From the NCBI GenBank assembly GCA_015680905.1, contig CM027377.1, positions 38,774,501 to 38,838,500 of the forward strand: DNA of 64,000 nt, read 5' to 3'. The notes under the pieces are model-generated. The model made no database searches, had not been told where the DNA came from, and saw nothing but the letters and a program-made list of their open reading frames with translations. This stretch comes from Coptis chinensis. Its lineage: Eukaryota; Streptophyta; Magnoliopsida; Ranunculales; Ranunculaceae. A program made the position numbers and the translations under genes. Shown piece after piece: positions 11,493 to 22,658 of this stretch (the first letter of the stretch is position 1; every line of letters starts with the position of its first letter).

Positions 11493-12836
11493 CTAAGAAA
11501 CTGCTCCCTCTGCAAAAGTAAATAGATAACCGGAGGTGGACTTCATCGAGTCAACATCACTTGCTATGTCTGCATCTGTGTAGCCTTCAAGCAAAGTCTT
11601 ACTCCCACCAAAACACAAACATGCTTTGGAAGTGCCCTTGAGATATCTCAATATCCACTTAACACCTTCCCAATTCCCCTTACCCGGATTTGACAGAAAA
11701 CAGCTTACAACACCAACGACGAAAGCAATATCCGGTCTTGTACACACCATTATATACATCAAGCTTCCCAATGTGGATGCATAAGAAATCTTTTCCATTT
11801 GACTCTGCTCATGCTCACCCTTTGGACACATATCTTTGTCCATGCAAAACTTGCCACCAAGCGAACAACTGACTGGCTTCGCTTGATCCATGTTGAATTT
11901 TTTCAACACTTTCTCAATATAGCTTTCTTGAGAAAGCCACAAATTTCAACTCTTTTTGTTATGAGTGATTCACATCCCAAGTATCTGTTTTGCTTTACCC
12001 AAATCCTTAATCTCAAAGGACTTACTCAAGTCTTTCTTCGGCTTGGATATCTTGTTGATGTTCTGGACAACTATCAACATATCATCCACATACAACAAGA
12101 GCACTATGAAATCCCCATCTGGAAATTTTTGGACAAACACACAATGATTGGAAGCAGACTTCTTGTATCCAAGCTTCACCATAAAGGACTCAAACTTTAT
12201 GTACCACTGTCTCGGTGCTTGCTTCAACCCATACAAGCTCTTTTTTAGCTTGCATACCAGGTGCTCCTTGCCTTTGACATCAAACCCTTCTGGCTGGTTA
12301 ATGTAGACATCTTCTTCAAGGTCTCCATGAAGAAAAGCTGTCTTCACATCTAGTTGCTCAACCTCTAGGTTCATCCTTGTGGTCAGACCTAATACCACCC
12401 TGATAGAAGTCATCTTAACTGCAAGAGAGAAAATTTCATCAATGTCAATACCTTTCCTTTGACCGAATCCCTTCACAACAAGGCGAGCTTTGTGCCTTGA
12501 ATGTGGATTATTCTCCTCATGCTTGACTTTGTAGATCCACTTATTCTTGAAAACTTTTCTTCCTTTTGGTTTCTCAATTAAGTTATAAGTGTGATTCTTA
12601 TGTAAATAATTCATCTCATCATGCATGACCTTCAACCACTTCTCTTTGTCTGAACCTTCAAGAGCCTCTTGATAGTACATATGTTCTCTACTATCAGATA
12701 GTAAAACATACGTATATGGTGGATACCTGGTTGAAGCTTGTCTCTCTCTGTTGGACCTCCTTACTCCATCTTTATGTGGCTCAGGAGGATACACTTCTGC
12801 TTGCTCAGGTGGTGTTTCATACACATTCATCTGCAT
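11493..12836 (-). pseudogene. Ty1/copia reverse transcriptase
   Basis: RNA-dependent DNA polymerase of a TNT1-type copia element. The upstream frame (12,836 to 11,970) carries NKWIYKVKHEENN, EVEQLDVKTAFLHGDLEEDV (catalytic Asp), LKKSLYGLKQAPRQWY and the LLLYVDDMLIV active site. The next frame (11,942 to 11,493) has the connection region (YIEKVLKKFNMDQAKPVS, LGSLMYIMVCTRPDIAFVVG, YTDADIASDVDSMKSTSGYL). A frame change at about 11,950-11,970 and further stops make it non-functional. Motif content and order are canonical. Confidence 0.93.
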
Positions 12837-13929
12837 CTTCTATATCAATAAGTTCTATCCCATCATGAGCAATATGATTATCATCATGAGCTTTAAACCC
12901 ATGGTTCTCTGCATTCTCAATGCCTTCTGCACCTGCATGTTCCACAGTAGGAACTTCTGGTTCTAAGTCAATAAGATCATCCATGAAATATTCTAGCTTC
13001 TCACCATTCTCAAAGTCTGCTATGGTTTGGTCTTCCAAGAACACAATATCTCGACTTTGGATTACCTTCTTGTTGATCAGATCATAAAGTTTGTAGCCAA
13101 ACTTCTCATCCCCAAAACCCAAAAAAATGCACTACTTAGCTTTGTCATCAAGCTTGGATCTCTCATCCTTGGGAATATGAACAAATGCCTTGTGCCCAAA
13201 TACCCTAAGGTATCCATAATCAACATTTCTGCCTGACCATACTCTTTCTAGATAATCACTATTCAAAGACTTCGAAGGTGATAGGTTGATCACATGTACG
13301 GCTGTGCGCATTGCTTCTACCCAGTAACTCCTTGATAACTTAGAGTGAGACAACATGCATCTCATCCTCTCTATAATAGTTCGGTTCATCCTTTCAGCTA
13401 TACTATTGTGTTGCGATGTCTTGGGAACGGTCTAGTCATGATGAATCCCATGACTCTTGCAATACTCTTCAAATGGCCCAATGTACTCTCCCCTATTATC
13501 TGAGTGAATACACTTCAAAGGCTTCCCTGTCTTTCTTTCCACCATGCTATGGAAAGTCTTGAACACACCAAGTACTTCATCCTTGGTCTTTAGACTATAT
13601 GCCTATATCTTTCTTGACGCATCATCAATGAAAGTCAAGAAGTATAAAGCTCCCCCGTGGGACTTCACTTTCATAGGACCACATAAATTTGTGTGTACTA
13701 GCTCAAGGACATTGTCCATTCTGTGAGAGGGGAATCTTTGGAAAGATGCCTTGTGTTGCTTTCCAACCAAACAATGAGTACATCTATTTAAATGCGTACC
13801 TTTTATGTTTGGCAAGGCTTTTTGCTTGGCAAGAACTTCCATGCCTTTTTCTCCCATATGACACAGTCTTTTATGCCATAGTTTGGAGGAAGTTTCTTCT
13901 TGTGCCGCATTTAACTCTACTTTACACAA
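12817..13929 (-). pseudogene. Ty1/copia integrase with GAG-pre-integrase domain
   Basis: Inserts element cDNA into the host chromosome. From the N-terminal side: the zinc-binding pre-integrase segment LWHKRLCHMGEKGMEVLAKQ ... CTHCLVGKQHKASF (His/Cys ligands visible, 13,929-13,740), the core entering LCGPMKVKSHGGALYFLTFI (catalytic Asp region), then MNRTIIERMRCMLSHSKLSR (third acidic residue region, 13,389) and the C-terminal FLGFGDEKFGYKLYD type segment (13,122-12,817). Stops and frame changes at about 13,603, 13,390 and 13,130 break the frame. Confidence 0.9.
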
Positions 13930-14001
13930 ACTAGCATGTGTCTTGTAAAGCGAGCAAGTTTTCTTTCCTTTCGCTACTACAATGGAACCTCTGCTCAGTT
14001 T

Positions 14002-14267
14002 CTATACCCCGTTACCAAACGAGTTTAAAAAGATATCATCATCTAACTTCCCAGCGGAAATTAGGCTTAGCCGAATGTCAGGGACATGTCTTATATCCTT
14101 GAGTGTCAAGGTGTAGCCGACATTGGTTTCTCCATGAACATCCCCAATGCCTATAATCTTCGAGACGCCACTATTACCCATCTTCACTTCACCAAATTCA
14201 CCACATTTGTAGGTAGTGAAGAAACTCCTGTGCGGTGTGACATGATAGGATGCTCCTGTATCTATCA
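14002..14267 (-). pseudogene. Ty1/copia aspartic protease
   Basis: Pol-encoded protease that matures Gag-Pol. It shows the active-site motif VIDTGASYHVTPHRSFF at its start and the flap-side LTLKDIRHVPDIRLSLISAGKL. The reading frame is cut at its N-terminal side by the MITE at 14,276-14,803. When the insertion is skipped, the reading resumes in frame into the Gag-Pol linker. Confidence 0.9.
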
Positions 14268-14275
14268 CCAACTCT

Positions 14276-14803
14276 TAGGGCTGTCAACGGGCCAGACTTG
14301 AACAGAACTCACCTATGTCCAAGTCTTGTCCAAATTATATTTACATTTAGAAGGTCCAAGTCCCGGTCTAGGTCTCGTTGGACATGATCGGATTCGGGCC
14401 TGGCCTAGGTCCAATATAAGATTACATGGAAATTATGTATTTTTTTTTTATTATTTCTCTAATTTTTTTTTTGGAAATAGTGTGTTTTTTTTATTATTTC
14501 TCTAAAAAAAATTGAAATAGAGTGTAGTAAGACTCGAACCCAAGCCTTATATGTGGCACTACAACACTAATCCATCAAGCTTCTTAACATTTTATGTATA
14601 CTAGTAGTTACAAATTTAATAGTACTTATTTGAAAAACTAAAAAATAACCTTAGTTTTTGGGTCGGGCCGTTATCGGGTCGGACGTGGGTATGTCCATAA
14701 CTGGCCTAATAGTCTTATCAGACAATATTTAAGTTCTAAGTCCCTATCTTATCAGTTCAGATTCAATCGGGCATCGGCCTGTCCCGGCCCATTGACAGCT
14801 CTA
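14276..14803. mobile_element. hAT-type MITE inserted in copia pol
   Basis: A 528-bp element with terminal inverted repeats TAGGGCTGTCAACGGGCC and (reverse complement of the right end) TAGAGCTGTCAATGGGCC. It is flanked by a perfect 8-bp direct repeat CCAACTCT (14,268-14,275 and 14,804-14,811). An 8-bp target duplication with short TIRs is typical of non-autonomous hAT elements. No coding capacity; internal sequence is AT-rich with repeated GGTC/GGGCC near both ends. It interrupts the copia frame just upstream of the protease motif, so it inserted after the copia element. Confidence 0.93.
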
Positions 14804-14811
14804 CCAACTCT

Positions 14812-15707
14812 GTATCCTAACATGAGGTACTAATACATCATTCACCACAATCTAACATAATTCCCACTAGACCATCGTTTACTAGTGCGGCAGTATCTCG
14901 GCCTGTGCTTCCGTTTCTCTTTACCATGTTTTCATGTACACAGTTATTCTTCTTATCCCGCTTTAGTGTTCTACACTCATACCTAAAGTGACCCTTGGTG
15001 GCACAATAATAACATTGTCTCTCTGCCTTATGAGTTCTAGTATCACCCCTAGATTTGCTTCTATCATCACCTCTAGAATGAGATGGTTTTCTGCTTTTAT
15101 CTCTCCCCTGCTTCTCTGTGACAAGGATCTCTGAGTGAGAGGAGTTGCTTCGTGAACCCCTTCTTGTCTCTTCATTCAACAATTCCCCAGTAGCCATCTC
15201 CATGGAAATGATTCCATCCTTAGCGGCTCGCCAAGAGAACCTGCTAAAGTCTCCCAACTGTCGGGTAGAGAGTTTAATAGTAACATAGCCTCAACTTCGT
15301 CACCCATATCAATCTTCATCAAATGCAACTGATTGATGGTATTCTGTACTTCATTAAGATACATACTCAGACATTGAGGAACCTTTTTTGTACCTTGTGT
15401 TAGCAAACTTCTTAATGAGCAGTACCTTGTTTCCGGCCGACTTCCTCTCATAAAGGTTTTCGAGTTTCTTCCACATGCCAAAAGCGGTAGTCTCTTGGGA
15501 TACATGGTGGAAGACATTGTCATCAATCCACTGTCGAATGTACCTAATTGTTTTTTTGTCAAGCTTGCTCCACTCAGCCGTAACAATTGCGTCTATTTTT
15601 ACTCCATTCTCAATGGGTTGTGCCAAGTCCTTGCAATAGAGCAAGTCTTCCATCTTGGCTTTTCAAATAGTGTAGTTACCTCTATTCAGACTAGTCATGC
15701 GAGTGTT
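14812..15707 (-). pseudogene. Ty1/copia gag with zinc knuckle
   Basis: Nucleocapsid/capsid protein of the copia element. The start is near 15,701 (MTSLNRGNYTI), immediately followed by a TGA where related Gags have Trp, then KAKMEDLLYCKDLAQPIENG. A frame change near 15,400 leads to LNEVQNTINQLHLMKIDMGD and LLNSLPDSWETLAGSL. A further change near 15,200 leads to the basic segment and the CCHC zinc knuckle CYYCATKGHFRYEC (CX2CX4HX4C). Three frames with at least one nonsense codon make it defunct. Confidence 0.9.
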
Positions 15708-15815
15708 TACATAATGGTCTATCTCTACAAGCTATTTTAACTCAGACCCCTCTCATAAATTTTATCAAACACCTTCTGGGCAAGATTTGGATAACAACCT
15801 TGTTGGGCTTAATCT

Positions 15816-15833
15816 AACCTGGCTCCGATACCA
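15816..15833 (-). other. Primer binding site (initiator tRNA-Met type)
   Basis: On the minus strand TGGTATCGGAGCCAGGTT lies two bases inside the 5' LTR end. It matches the usual plant copia PBS complementary to initiator methionine tRNA (TGGTATCAGAGCC) with one difference. Confidence 0.9.
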
Positions 15834-15835
15834 CT

Positions 15836-16559
15836 TGTTGGGGAAAACAATACCAATCAATCCCCACTAAAATAGCTTGCACTTGGACTATCTACTACTC
15901 CAATAAAAAATCTAATCTTTCACTGCAACTAACAACCACAACCTAAACAATGGATATACCTATCACAAACAAGCAATAGAAATATAAAGCAAGTAAAACA
16001 TATCACAACACAAAGATGTACCGTGGTTTGGCTAATGATGCCTACTTCCACAAGAGCTAATCCTTTTTATAAGTATGAGAATGAAGATTATAATCACTCC
16101 TCTCAAGTCTCTCCACCTTACTAGATCACTCCTCTCTCCTTACAAGCTTTTCTCTTTTCAAAGGGTTTCTCTCAATTTTGATTGTTCTCAAAATTGGGTT
16201 TCTATTCAAGACTTGGTTTTCCAAAACCTAACTTCTGCTTTTATAGTAATATGAAATGTTAGGGCGTCTGCGAAATTTCACGTTTATTGTAGAAAAATCT
16301 GAACCTGAGATGTTAAGGCATGAGCGCGGGCGCGCTCTTAGCAAGGCCAATTTGAACGCGTGCGCACCCTCTTATTTTTCCATCCTAAAACTCCAGTAGA
16401 CATGTTTCATGAGAAGCTGAAAAAAAAAACTTTCTTTTTCAAGGCAAGGGCGCGGGCACGCCTTGGTCACGACAAATCTGAGCGCATGCGCGCTCAGACC
16501 TTTTCACATGAATAGTACCGGTTTTTCTCCTCTTCCTCATGTGAGGGATAACTCCAACA
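15836..16559 (-). repeat. Complete 5' LTR of the Ty1/copia element
   Basis: 724 bp, with TG...CA ends (minus strand TGTTGGAGTTATCCCTC to TTTTCCCCAACA). U3 has a TATAAAAG box (minus strand) at about 16,235, placing the transcription start and the U3/R border near 16,200. GC-rich short inverted repeats occur near 16,320-16,345 and 16,470-16,500 (GAGCGCATGCGCGCTC). The match with the truncated 3' LTR covers only the U3 side. Confidence 0.92.
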
Positions 16560-17453
16560 CTTCACTTACATGGAGCAAGTCTTTGATTAGAGTTAAGGTA
16601 AAAGTTAATGATATAGGCCACATCCCACAGATTATTAACCTAGAGGAAAGGGGTTATGTCTTCCCAATTTGGGTAACGGTGGAGTTAGAAAGTAGCAGAA
16701 TAACTTTGACCGCCCAGGAGATGGAAGATGATGATAGGCCTCATGTGTCAACCACCAATCTGAATTGGATGCTCATAGTGATGTACACGTTCAGGAGGAC
16801 CATACACCTTTTTAGCGTACAACATGCATGTCAAGCTAGTGGATCGAACCATGCAGGTAACACCTTTGTTTCTAGTATGGCTCCAGTGGGTCAAGTGGTG
16901 TTGGAGGGAAATCGGTTGCATTCAAATTTCGAATTTGAAAACTTGGAAGGATCCAACTCACCTGTTGGTACACGTGAACCTTTAGGTGATCCAATAGCCT
17001 TGACAGATGCCATCGTGATCGAATGTGTGCATGCTCTTAATGCGTCACCCGAGTGGAATGGATTAGCACCAGTTGTGGCTGATGGGTTTCATCTTTTGGA
17101 AGCCATGGCAGTTGGGCCTCCAGTTGTGGGCAATATAGCTAGGATACCAGTTCAAGGCAATATGAGAATGGGCTAGAATGGATCGGGTACGTCGGTTTAG
17201 GACATGCAGCCTTTCCATGGTCCAATGGATTCCTAAGGTGGAAAGGGTGTTGTAGGCATAACAAGAAAAAAGGGAAGAAGAAATCCAAAAGTTGTAATAA
17301 ACGAAGGAGAGTAAATCCAGGTCCAGGGCCTTTTATCAATGACAACCATTCTCTCTCTCAAGTTAGCGTCTGCGCAGCGGACATTGCAAGGAGCAAGCCA
17401 CAATAGAGCCAGCCCCATAATGTGATCCTAGTACTTTATTTCTTTTTAGCGGC
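16560..17453 (+). pseudogene. LINE ORF1 C-terminal remnant
   Basis: Directly after the copia LTR an open frame runs to 17,176: SLIRVKVKVNDIGHIPQIIN, then VFPIWVTVELES, then a Pro/Val/Gly-rich tail. The first block resembles the late part of plant L1 ORF1 Gag-like proteins. No zinc knuckle is visible. The copia LTR abuts this frame, so copia probably inserted in the LINE or the LINE was truncated here. 17,177-17,453 shows only short frames. Assignment rests mainly on position upstream of ORF2. Confidence 0.45.
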
Positions 17454-17801
17454 ATGTCATCGCGGTTGTTCGCCTTCCAAGCTCGCGACACTATGGAGAA
17501 TGAGGCAGTAAGAGAAGGAAACCAACTGGTCGAAGGAGATAATGCTCATGTTTTGTCTATTGACGTGGGGTCGTTAGCATCTAGGTTGTGCAATTGTCAA
17601 AGTATTGACGATCTTTCAGATTGGATCAAGTTTATGGTAATTCTGCTTGCACGAAATTTGGGTATCACTTCAAGTTTGGGTAGAATAGGTTTGGAGAAAT
17701 TATTTAGGGAGTTGGTAAGGGACAACTGTAAGTCTTCAGATCAACATGGTGGGGATCAAGGGGTTGAACTAAGGGAAGTGGAGATTGATCATGTCGATTA
17801 A
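17454..17801 (+). CDS. Small LINE ORF upstream of and overlapping ORF2
   Basis: An ATG-started 115-residue frame (MSSRLFAFQARDTMENEAVR ... LRNGIT-like acidic tail ending DHVD). No domain that I recognise. It ends 11 bp inside ORF2: its last codons read GATCATGTCGATTAA while ORF2 starts at the embedded ATG at 17,791. Such overlap fits translation of ORF2 by re-initiation or start-stop coupling, but this is inferred. It could be the C-terminal segment of ORF1. Confidence 0.45.
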   Translation: MSSRLFAFQARDTMENEAVREGNQLVEGDNAHVLSIDVGSLASRLCNCQSIDDLSDWIKFMVILLARNLGITSSLGRIGLEKLFRELVRDNCKSSDQHGGDQGVELREVEIDHVD

Positions 17802-18432
17802 ACTTATTTCCTGGAATGTTAGGGGTCTATGCAATACAAAAACTATTAATAATGTGAAACTACTCATGAAGGAGCGCAAACCTGTAGCTAATTTACTACA
17901 GGAAACGAAAATGGGTGGTGAACCGTGTGCATTACTAGGGGATTTGAGGAGGCATCCATGGAAATACATGCATGCGCCAGCTCTCGAACTTTCAGGAGGT
18001 ATATTGATAGCTTGGGATTCTAACTGTATTGATGTGAATGATAAATTAATCGATGCATTTACCTTGTCACTTGAGTGTACCATGAAAGGCACGAGTTTCT
18101 CCTGGTTAATGACTAGCGTCTATGGCCCTAGCAAAAATGATGGTAGGGCTCACTTCATGGAAGAGTTGGAAGATGTACGGGCATTGTCTCCGTTACCATG
18201 GTGTCTAGGAGGGGATTTTAACTTCGTTCGCTTTGGGTATGAGAGAACTGGAAATAGCAGAATCACAAAAGCGATGAGATTGTTCAATGAGTTTGTATCA
18301 AGAAATGGGCTAGTCGATTACCCGCTAAATGGAGCTCTTTATACATGGTCTGATAGGAGGTGTCTTAGCCATATTGACCGTTTCTTAGCCTCTAGCGATT
18401 GGGATGATCAATTCCCAAACGCAAGGAAATAG
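17791..18432 (+). pseudogene. L1-type LINE ORF2: AP endonuclease domain
   Basis: Nicks target DNA to start target-primed reverse transcription. The frame begins MSIKLISWNVRGLCNTKTIN and contains LLQETKMGG (catalytic Glu), SVYGPSKND, CLGGDFNFVRF (catalytic GDFN) and LYTWSDRRCLSHIDRFLAS, the expected order of apurinic endonuclease motifs. The reading stops at 18,432 before the final SDH motif: the next bases read HTLNTWFDHRVILLDC in a decayed form (SDH changed to FDH). Start chosen at ATG 17,791, matching family N-termini. Confidence 0.9.
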
Positions 18433-20600
18433 CACACCCTAAATACTTGGTTTGATCATAGGGTGATTTTATTGGATTGTTCTCAACCTATTAGGGGGCC
18501 AACTCCTTTTGGATTTGAGATGATGTGGCTTGAAGACACGAATTTGATTCCCTTAATGGAAGAATGGTGGCTGTCTTTCTCCTTCGATGGTGCTCCTAGC
18601 TATGTGGTGGTGTAAAATTAAGGAACTCAAAACTAAACTGCGGGTCTGGAATAGAGAGTGCTTTGGCAAGGTCGACTTACTCATAAAGGAAAAAGCAAAT
18701 GCAATTGACGAGCTTGACAAAAAAGAAGAGTGCACTATCTTGTCTCCTGATGAAGATGTGCATAGTGCAAATTTGAAATGTGAACTCCAGGAGCTTATGA
18801 GAAAGGAAGAAATTTCGTGGAGGCAGAAGTTTAGAACTAGAGATTTTAAAGAGGGGGAGAACAATTCCAAATTTTTTCATAAAACAGCAAATGCAAGGAG
18901 TAAAGTTAACAATATCAACAACCTAGTAATTGATGGGGTTGAAGTCTGTGATAAAGCTGTTATTAGAAATCATATTGTCGATTATTATGAGGCATTTTTT
19001 TGTGAAGATCCATTGGTGAGACCTGAACTAGATGGGATTGAATTCAATACTATCTCAAAAGAACAAGTAGTGGATTTTGAAGAGGATATTACTGAGTTAG
19101 AAGTGGTGGCTGATATCAGTGAGTTAGGTGGGGATCGTGTGTCGGGACCGGATGGTTTTCAGATGGGGGTATTTAGAAAATGCTGGCACTTCTTAAAAGA
19201 CGATTTCATGAAGGTTGTTAAGGAGTTCCAAGACCTTACTTTTTGAACAGGAGGAATAATTCTACTTTTGTTACACTCATACCAAAGAAAACTGAGGCTT
19301 TCTCTTTGAAGGATTTTAGATCAATTAGTTTGGTCGGAGGCATCTACAAAGTCATCTCTAAAGTTCTTGCTACGAGATTTCGAGGCATTTTATCTTCAAT
19401 TATATCTCCTTAACAAAGTGCGTTTGTTGGTGGTAGACAAATTTTGGATGGTCCTTTGAATGCAAATGAGTGTATCGACACCCGCTTGAGCAATAAAGAG
19501 AATGAGATTCTATGTAAAGCGGATATCTCCAAGGCATACGATCATATAAATTAGGAATTTTTGGACTACTTGTTACGGAGAATGGGGATTGGCGAGAAGT
19601 ATAGAAAGTGGATTAGGTTGTGCATTTCTTCGGCTTCTTTCTCAGTACTTGTGGATGGTTCACTTGCTGGTTACTTTCGCAGCCAACGAGGTTTACGCCA
19701 GGGAGACCCAATATCCCCTTTTCTATTTAATGTGGTTATGGAACTGCTCTCCAAGTTAGTTATGGAAGTGGTAGAGTTGGGCTATATACGAGGTTTCAAG
19801 TCTGTAATTAATGGGCCTGAAGTGGCACTGCTCCAGTTTGCGAACGATACTTTATTCATGTTGGAAGCCTCATTATCACAGTGCTTGGTGGTTAAGTCGA
19901 TTCTCCTCATCTTTGAAGCGGTATCCGGTCTCAAGACAAACATGGCTAAAACTTCAATCTTTTCGATAGGCAGGTGGACAATATGGATGCCCTAGTCCAA
20001 ACCATGGGTTGTGATGCTGGTAGCCTACCTTGTTGTTATTTAGGATTGCCTCTAGGAGCAAAGTACAAGAATAAGAAGGTATGGGAGCCAATAATAGAGA
20101 CAGTGCAAAGACGACTAGGTGGTTGGAAACAGAAGCTTATGTCAAAAGGTGCCAGGCTGATTCTGATTACTAGTGTGTTGTTGAGCTTACCTATATATTC
20201 CATGTCTTTATTCACTATACCATGTGGCGTTGTTGAGTATATAGAGCGACTGATTAGAGACTTCTTATGGGGCTCCAGTGAGGAACACAGGAAATACCAT
20301 TTGGTTGGTTAGGATAAAGTATGTTGTCCTAAAAACCTTGGGGGTCTCGGCTTTCGAAAGTTGGTGGTTATGAACCAAGCGCTCTTAGGTCGCTGGCTAT
20401 GTAAATATATGATAGACGATGGCTCACTGTGGTGTGATGTTATTAAAGCGAAGTATGGATGTTATGAAAATCATCGATGGCCTATTACTACATCTCGATC
20501 CTATGGTTGTAGCCTATGGAAAGACATCCTTAACGTGTTGTGGCAGTTTAGGAATGAAAGGGATCAAATTTAGTATAGAGGGTGGCCAAAATTGTCTCTT
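18433..20600 (+). pseudogene. L1-type LINE ORF2: reverse transcriptase
   Basis: Non-LTR reverse transcriptase. The linker region (18,587-19,246) has KLRVWNRECFGKVD, NSKFFHKTANARSK and SGPDGFQMGVFRKCW. The fingers (19,250-19,560) read FVTLIPKK-type and DFRSISLVGGIYKVISKVLA text with stops. The core (19,561-19,995) has SVLVDGSLAGYFRSQRGLRQ, GDPISPFLF and LQFANDTLFM, where the usual FADD box is FAND, a substitution of a catalytic Asp. The thumb follows to 20,312 (CCYLGLPLGAKYKN). Several in-frame stops are TAG at Trp positions (for example at 19,553 and 20,310). Inactive. Confidence 0.92.
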
Positions 20601-20838
20601 TTAGCTGGATAACTAGATTGGGGATAGGCCATTGGAGGAGCAATTTCCACTTATTTTTCAGGCTACATTTCGGAAAATAGGTTGTGTAAAGGAGTTTGTG
20701 AACTTCTAGGGTGGTCAGATGGGGTGGAACTTATCCTTAAGAAGGTTTAGAACTGACTTGGAGGTCCAACAATGTGCAGCTTTGACTTTGTTGCTCGAAT
20801 AAATTGTGTTGACGGATCATGAGGACAAGTGTGTGTGG
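20601..20838 (+). pseudogene. LINE ORF2 connector remnant before the MITE
   Basis: Decayed ORF2 text. A recognisable DKCVWSWT segment just before 20,839 matches the conserved 'D.wvW..t..G.fsv.S.Y' segment preceding the zinc-binding domain. It continues on the far side of the MITE at 21,456. Confidence 0.6.
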
Positions 20839-20846
20839 AGTTGGAC

Positions 20847-21447
20847 CTGTGCAGTTTAAGCGTTAAGCGGTAGCTAATCGGTTAAGGAGTGCATAGCGAT
20901 TAGGCCTAGTAATCGGAATATATCGGGGATTAATCGGAAATTAATCGGGTGATAATTCTAAATAAGATTTTCCATTCCCATAGGTAACCTATAACACATG
21001 CCACAAATAATTATTAGCTAAATGCATATTAAAGTGAAATGAAAATGAGAAACATATCCGACAATCACCAAAATGCAATCACAGCCTCATTACATAGTTT
21101 ACTGGTCAACATAAGTCAAATAAAAAACATGTAAAATATGAAAAACACAAAGGCATCAATGACTCCGCTAAAATTATATCATGGAAAAGTTAGTTTAAGT
21201 GGGTTTTATATATTATAAGTCTTTTGTTCTATAACTTTATATATACAAACCATGTTTTGAGAAAAACATAAAGCAACAAACCCTTAGACCTATTAGTCGT
21301 CATTTTTTTAACCCGTATTTGTGCTAAATCGCCCTATTAATCAGTATAAATCGGGCTATTAATCGATCCCGCTTAGATTGGGATTTTTTATCGGTCAAGT
21401 AGCTTATAGTGCATATGCGCCTATTAATCGGCTATTAAACTACACAG
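20847..21447. mobile_element. hAT-type MITE inserted in the LINE
   Basis: A 601-bp AT-rich element with ends CTGTGCAGTTTAAGCG and (reverse complement) CTGTGTAGTTTAATAG. It is flanked by AGTTGGAC (20,839-20,846) and AGCTGGAC (21,448-21,455), an 8-bp target duplication with one mismatch. Internal AATCGG repeats occur near both ends (20,875-20,955 and 21,330-21,430). No coding. The size of the target duplication points to the hAT superfamily. Confidence 0.87.
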
Positions 21448-21455
21448 AGCTGGAC

Positions 21456-22090
21456 AAAGAATGATACTTTTTCTGTTACCTCTTTCTACAATGTATTAGC
21501 CACTGAAGATCGCAATACTAACTCTCTCTCACCGGCACCTTTCTTTACCAATTTGGTTTGGAAAATGCTTATTCCATTAAAATTGCAATTCTTCTTTTGG
21601 GAAGCTATGATTGGATCCATTTTGACGGTTGATAATCTTATCCATAGAGGTACTATGGTCTCTCCCATTTGCTCCGTGTGCAATACAATAAATGAGAGTA
21701 TAACCCATTTGTTTTTGCACTGCTCCTATGCGCTAGAACTGTGGACTTTACTGCTGCAACCAATTGTGAGGGCGTTTTCGACACTTGCACGAGCTGATTC
21801 AATACAAGACTTGTTTGCAAATTGGCCGAGAAAAGGTGCAAACTATTTTGGATCGAAGCTTTGGAGTTTACTTCCCTACGCAATCATTTGGGTGCTATAG
21901 AAGACAAGAAATGATCATATCTTTAGGGCTAAAGTACCAGAAGTACGCAAATCAATGATCGAGGTGAAAGCGTTCCTCTGGTATTGGATGTTTTCGGTGG
22001 CACACAGAAGCAATTATCATTTTAAAGACTTGGTGTTAAGCTGGCACTCGGTTATTATGGGATCCGCTCTAGGTGTTACAAACATTTGAT
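21456..22090 (+). pseudogene. LINE ORF2 C-terminal zinc-binding domain
   Basis: The zf-RVT-type domain typical of plant L1 ORF2 C-termini: NLVWKMLIPLKLQFFFWEAM, LIHRGTMVSPICSVCNTINE, SITHLFLHCSYALELW (C..C...H....C ligands visible). The frame stops at 21,900 with TAG where Trp is expected (WVL*KTRNDHIF), then continues to about 22,090. Confidence 0.88.
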
Positions 22091-22195
22091 AATGTAAACC
22101 TCTCGGTAGGCCTTGTGATGATCTCACTCACTTGTCTGTACTATGTGCTATGCACAAGTTCATCAATAAAGATTACTTATCAAAAAAATAAGCAG
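22091..22195 (+). other. LINE 3' UTR and short A-rich tail
   Basis: The sequence after ORF2 runs through ATCAATAAAGATTACTTATC into AAAAAAATAA at about 22,183-22,192. This fits a plant L1 3' end with AATAAA-like signal and tail. A target duplication cannot be checked because the LINE 5' end is not intact. Confidence 0.6.
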
Positions 22196-22658
22196 ACTTT
22201 GTTGTGAAAGCTGCATCTCTGATGGTTTTCATTCTTTGACTTTTGCACGTGGTTTCTTGAATAGTGAGAACCAAATTAAACAATTCAATGACAAAGATTA
22301 CAAAAAATGTTGCAACACCTGAAATTGACCCTTTGTTGTTTTTAATGATTTCTGATACTTTTGGGCATTTTGGATTTACATCTCCTCCATTATACATGAT
22401 CCAATCTATCAAAATATACTGCTTCTCAAACCAAGGTCCCCCACAAGTCAATGTTTTCTATGATAGAGTGCATCTAGACCACTTAGACTGCGGTACATTG
22501 AGCATTGAACCAAATGAAAAACTTGTTAGAATCCCTTAATTAGAGTCTGATCGAATTATCACAATCCATAACAAATGACATTACATGCGATTTAGATTTA
22601 TCAACGTAGCGATTGGTTTTTTAAACATAGTCTCCTCGATTAGTTATTGAAAAAGCTT
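22196..22658. other. Unassigned stretch between LINE and MITE
   Basis: An open frame of about 90 residues exists on each strand (22,264-22,539 + and 22,451-22,173 -). Neither resembles a family I recognise and both may be chance. Confidence 0.35.

Noticed and set aside
22173-22539. About 90-residue frames on each strand between the LINE and the MITE
   Set aside because: Not similar to any family I know; both strands open equally, as expected by chance.
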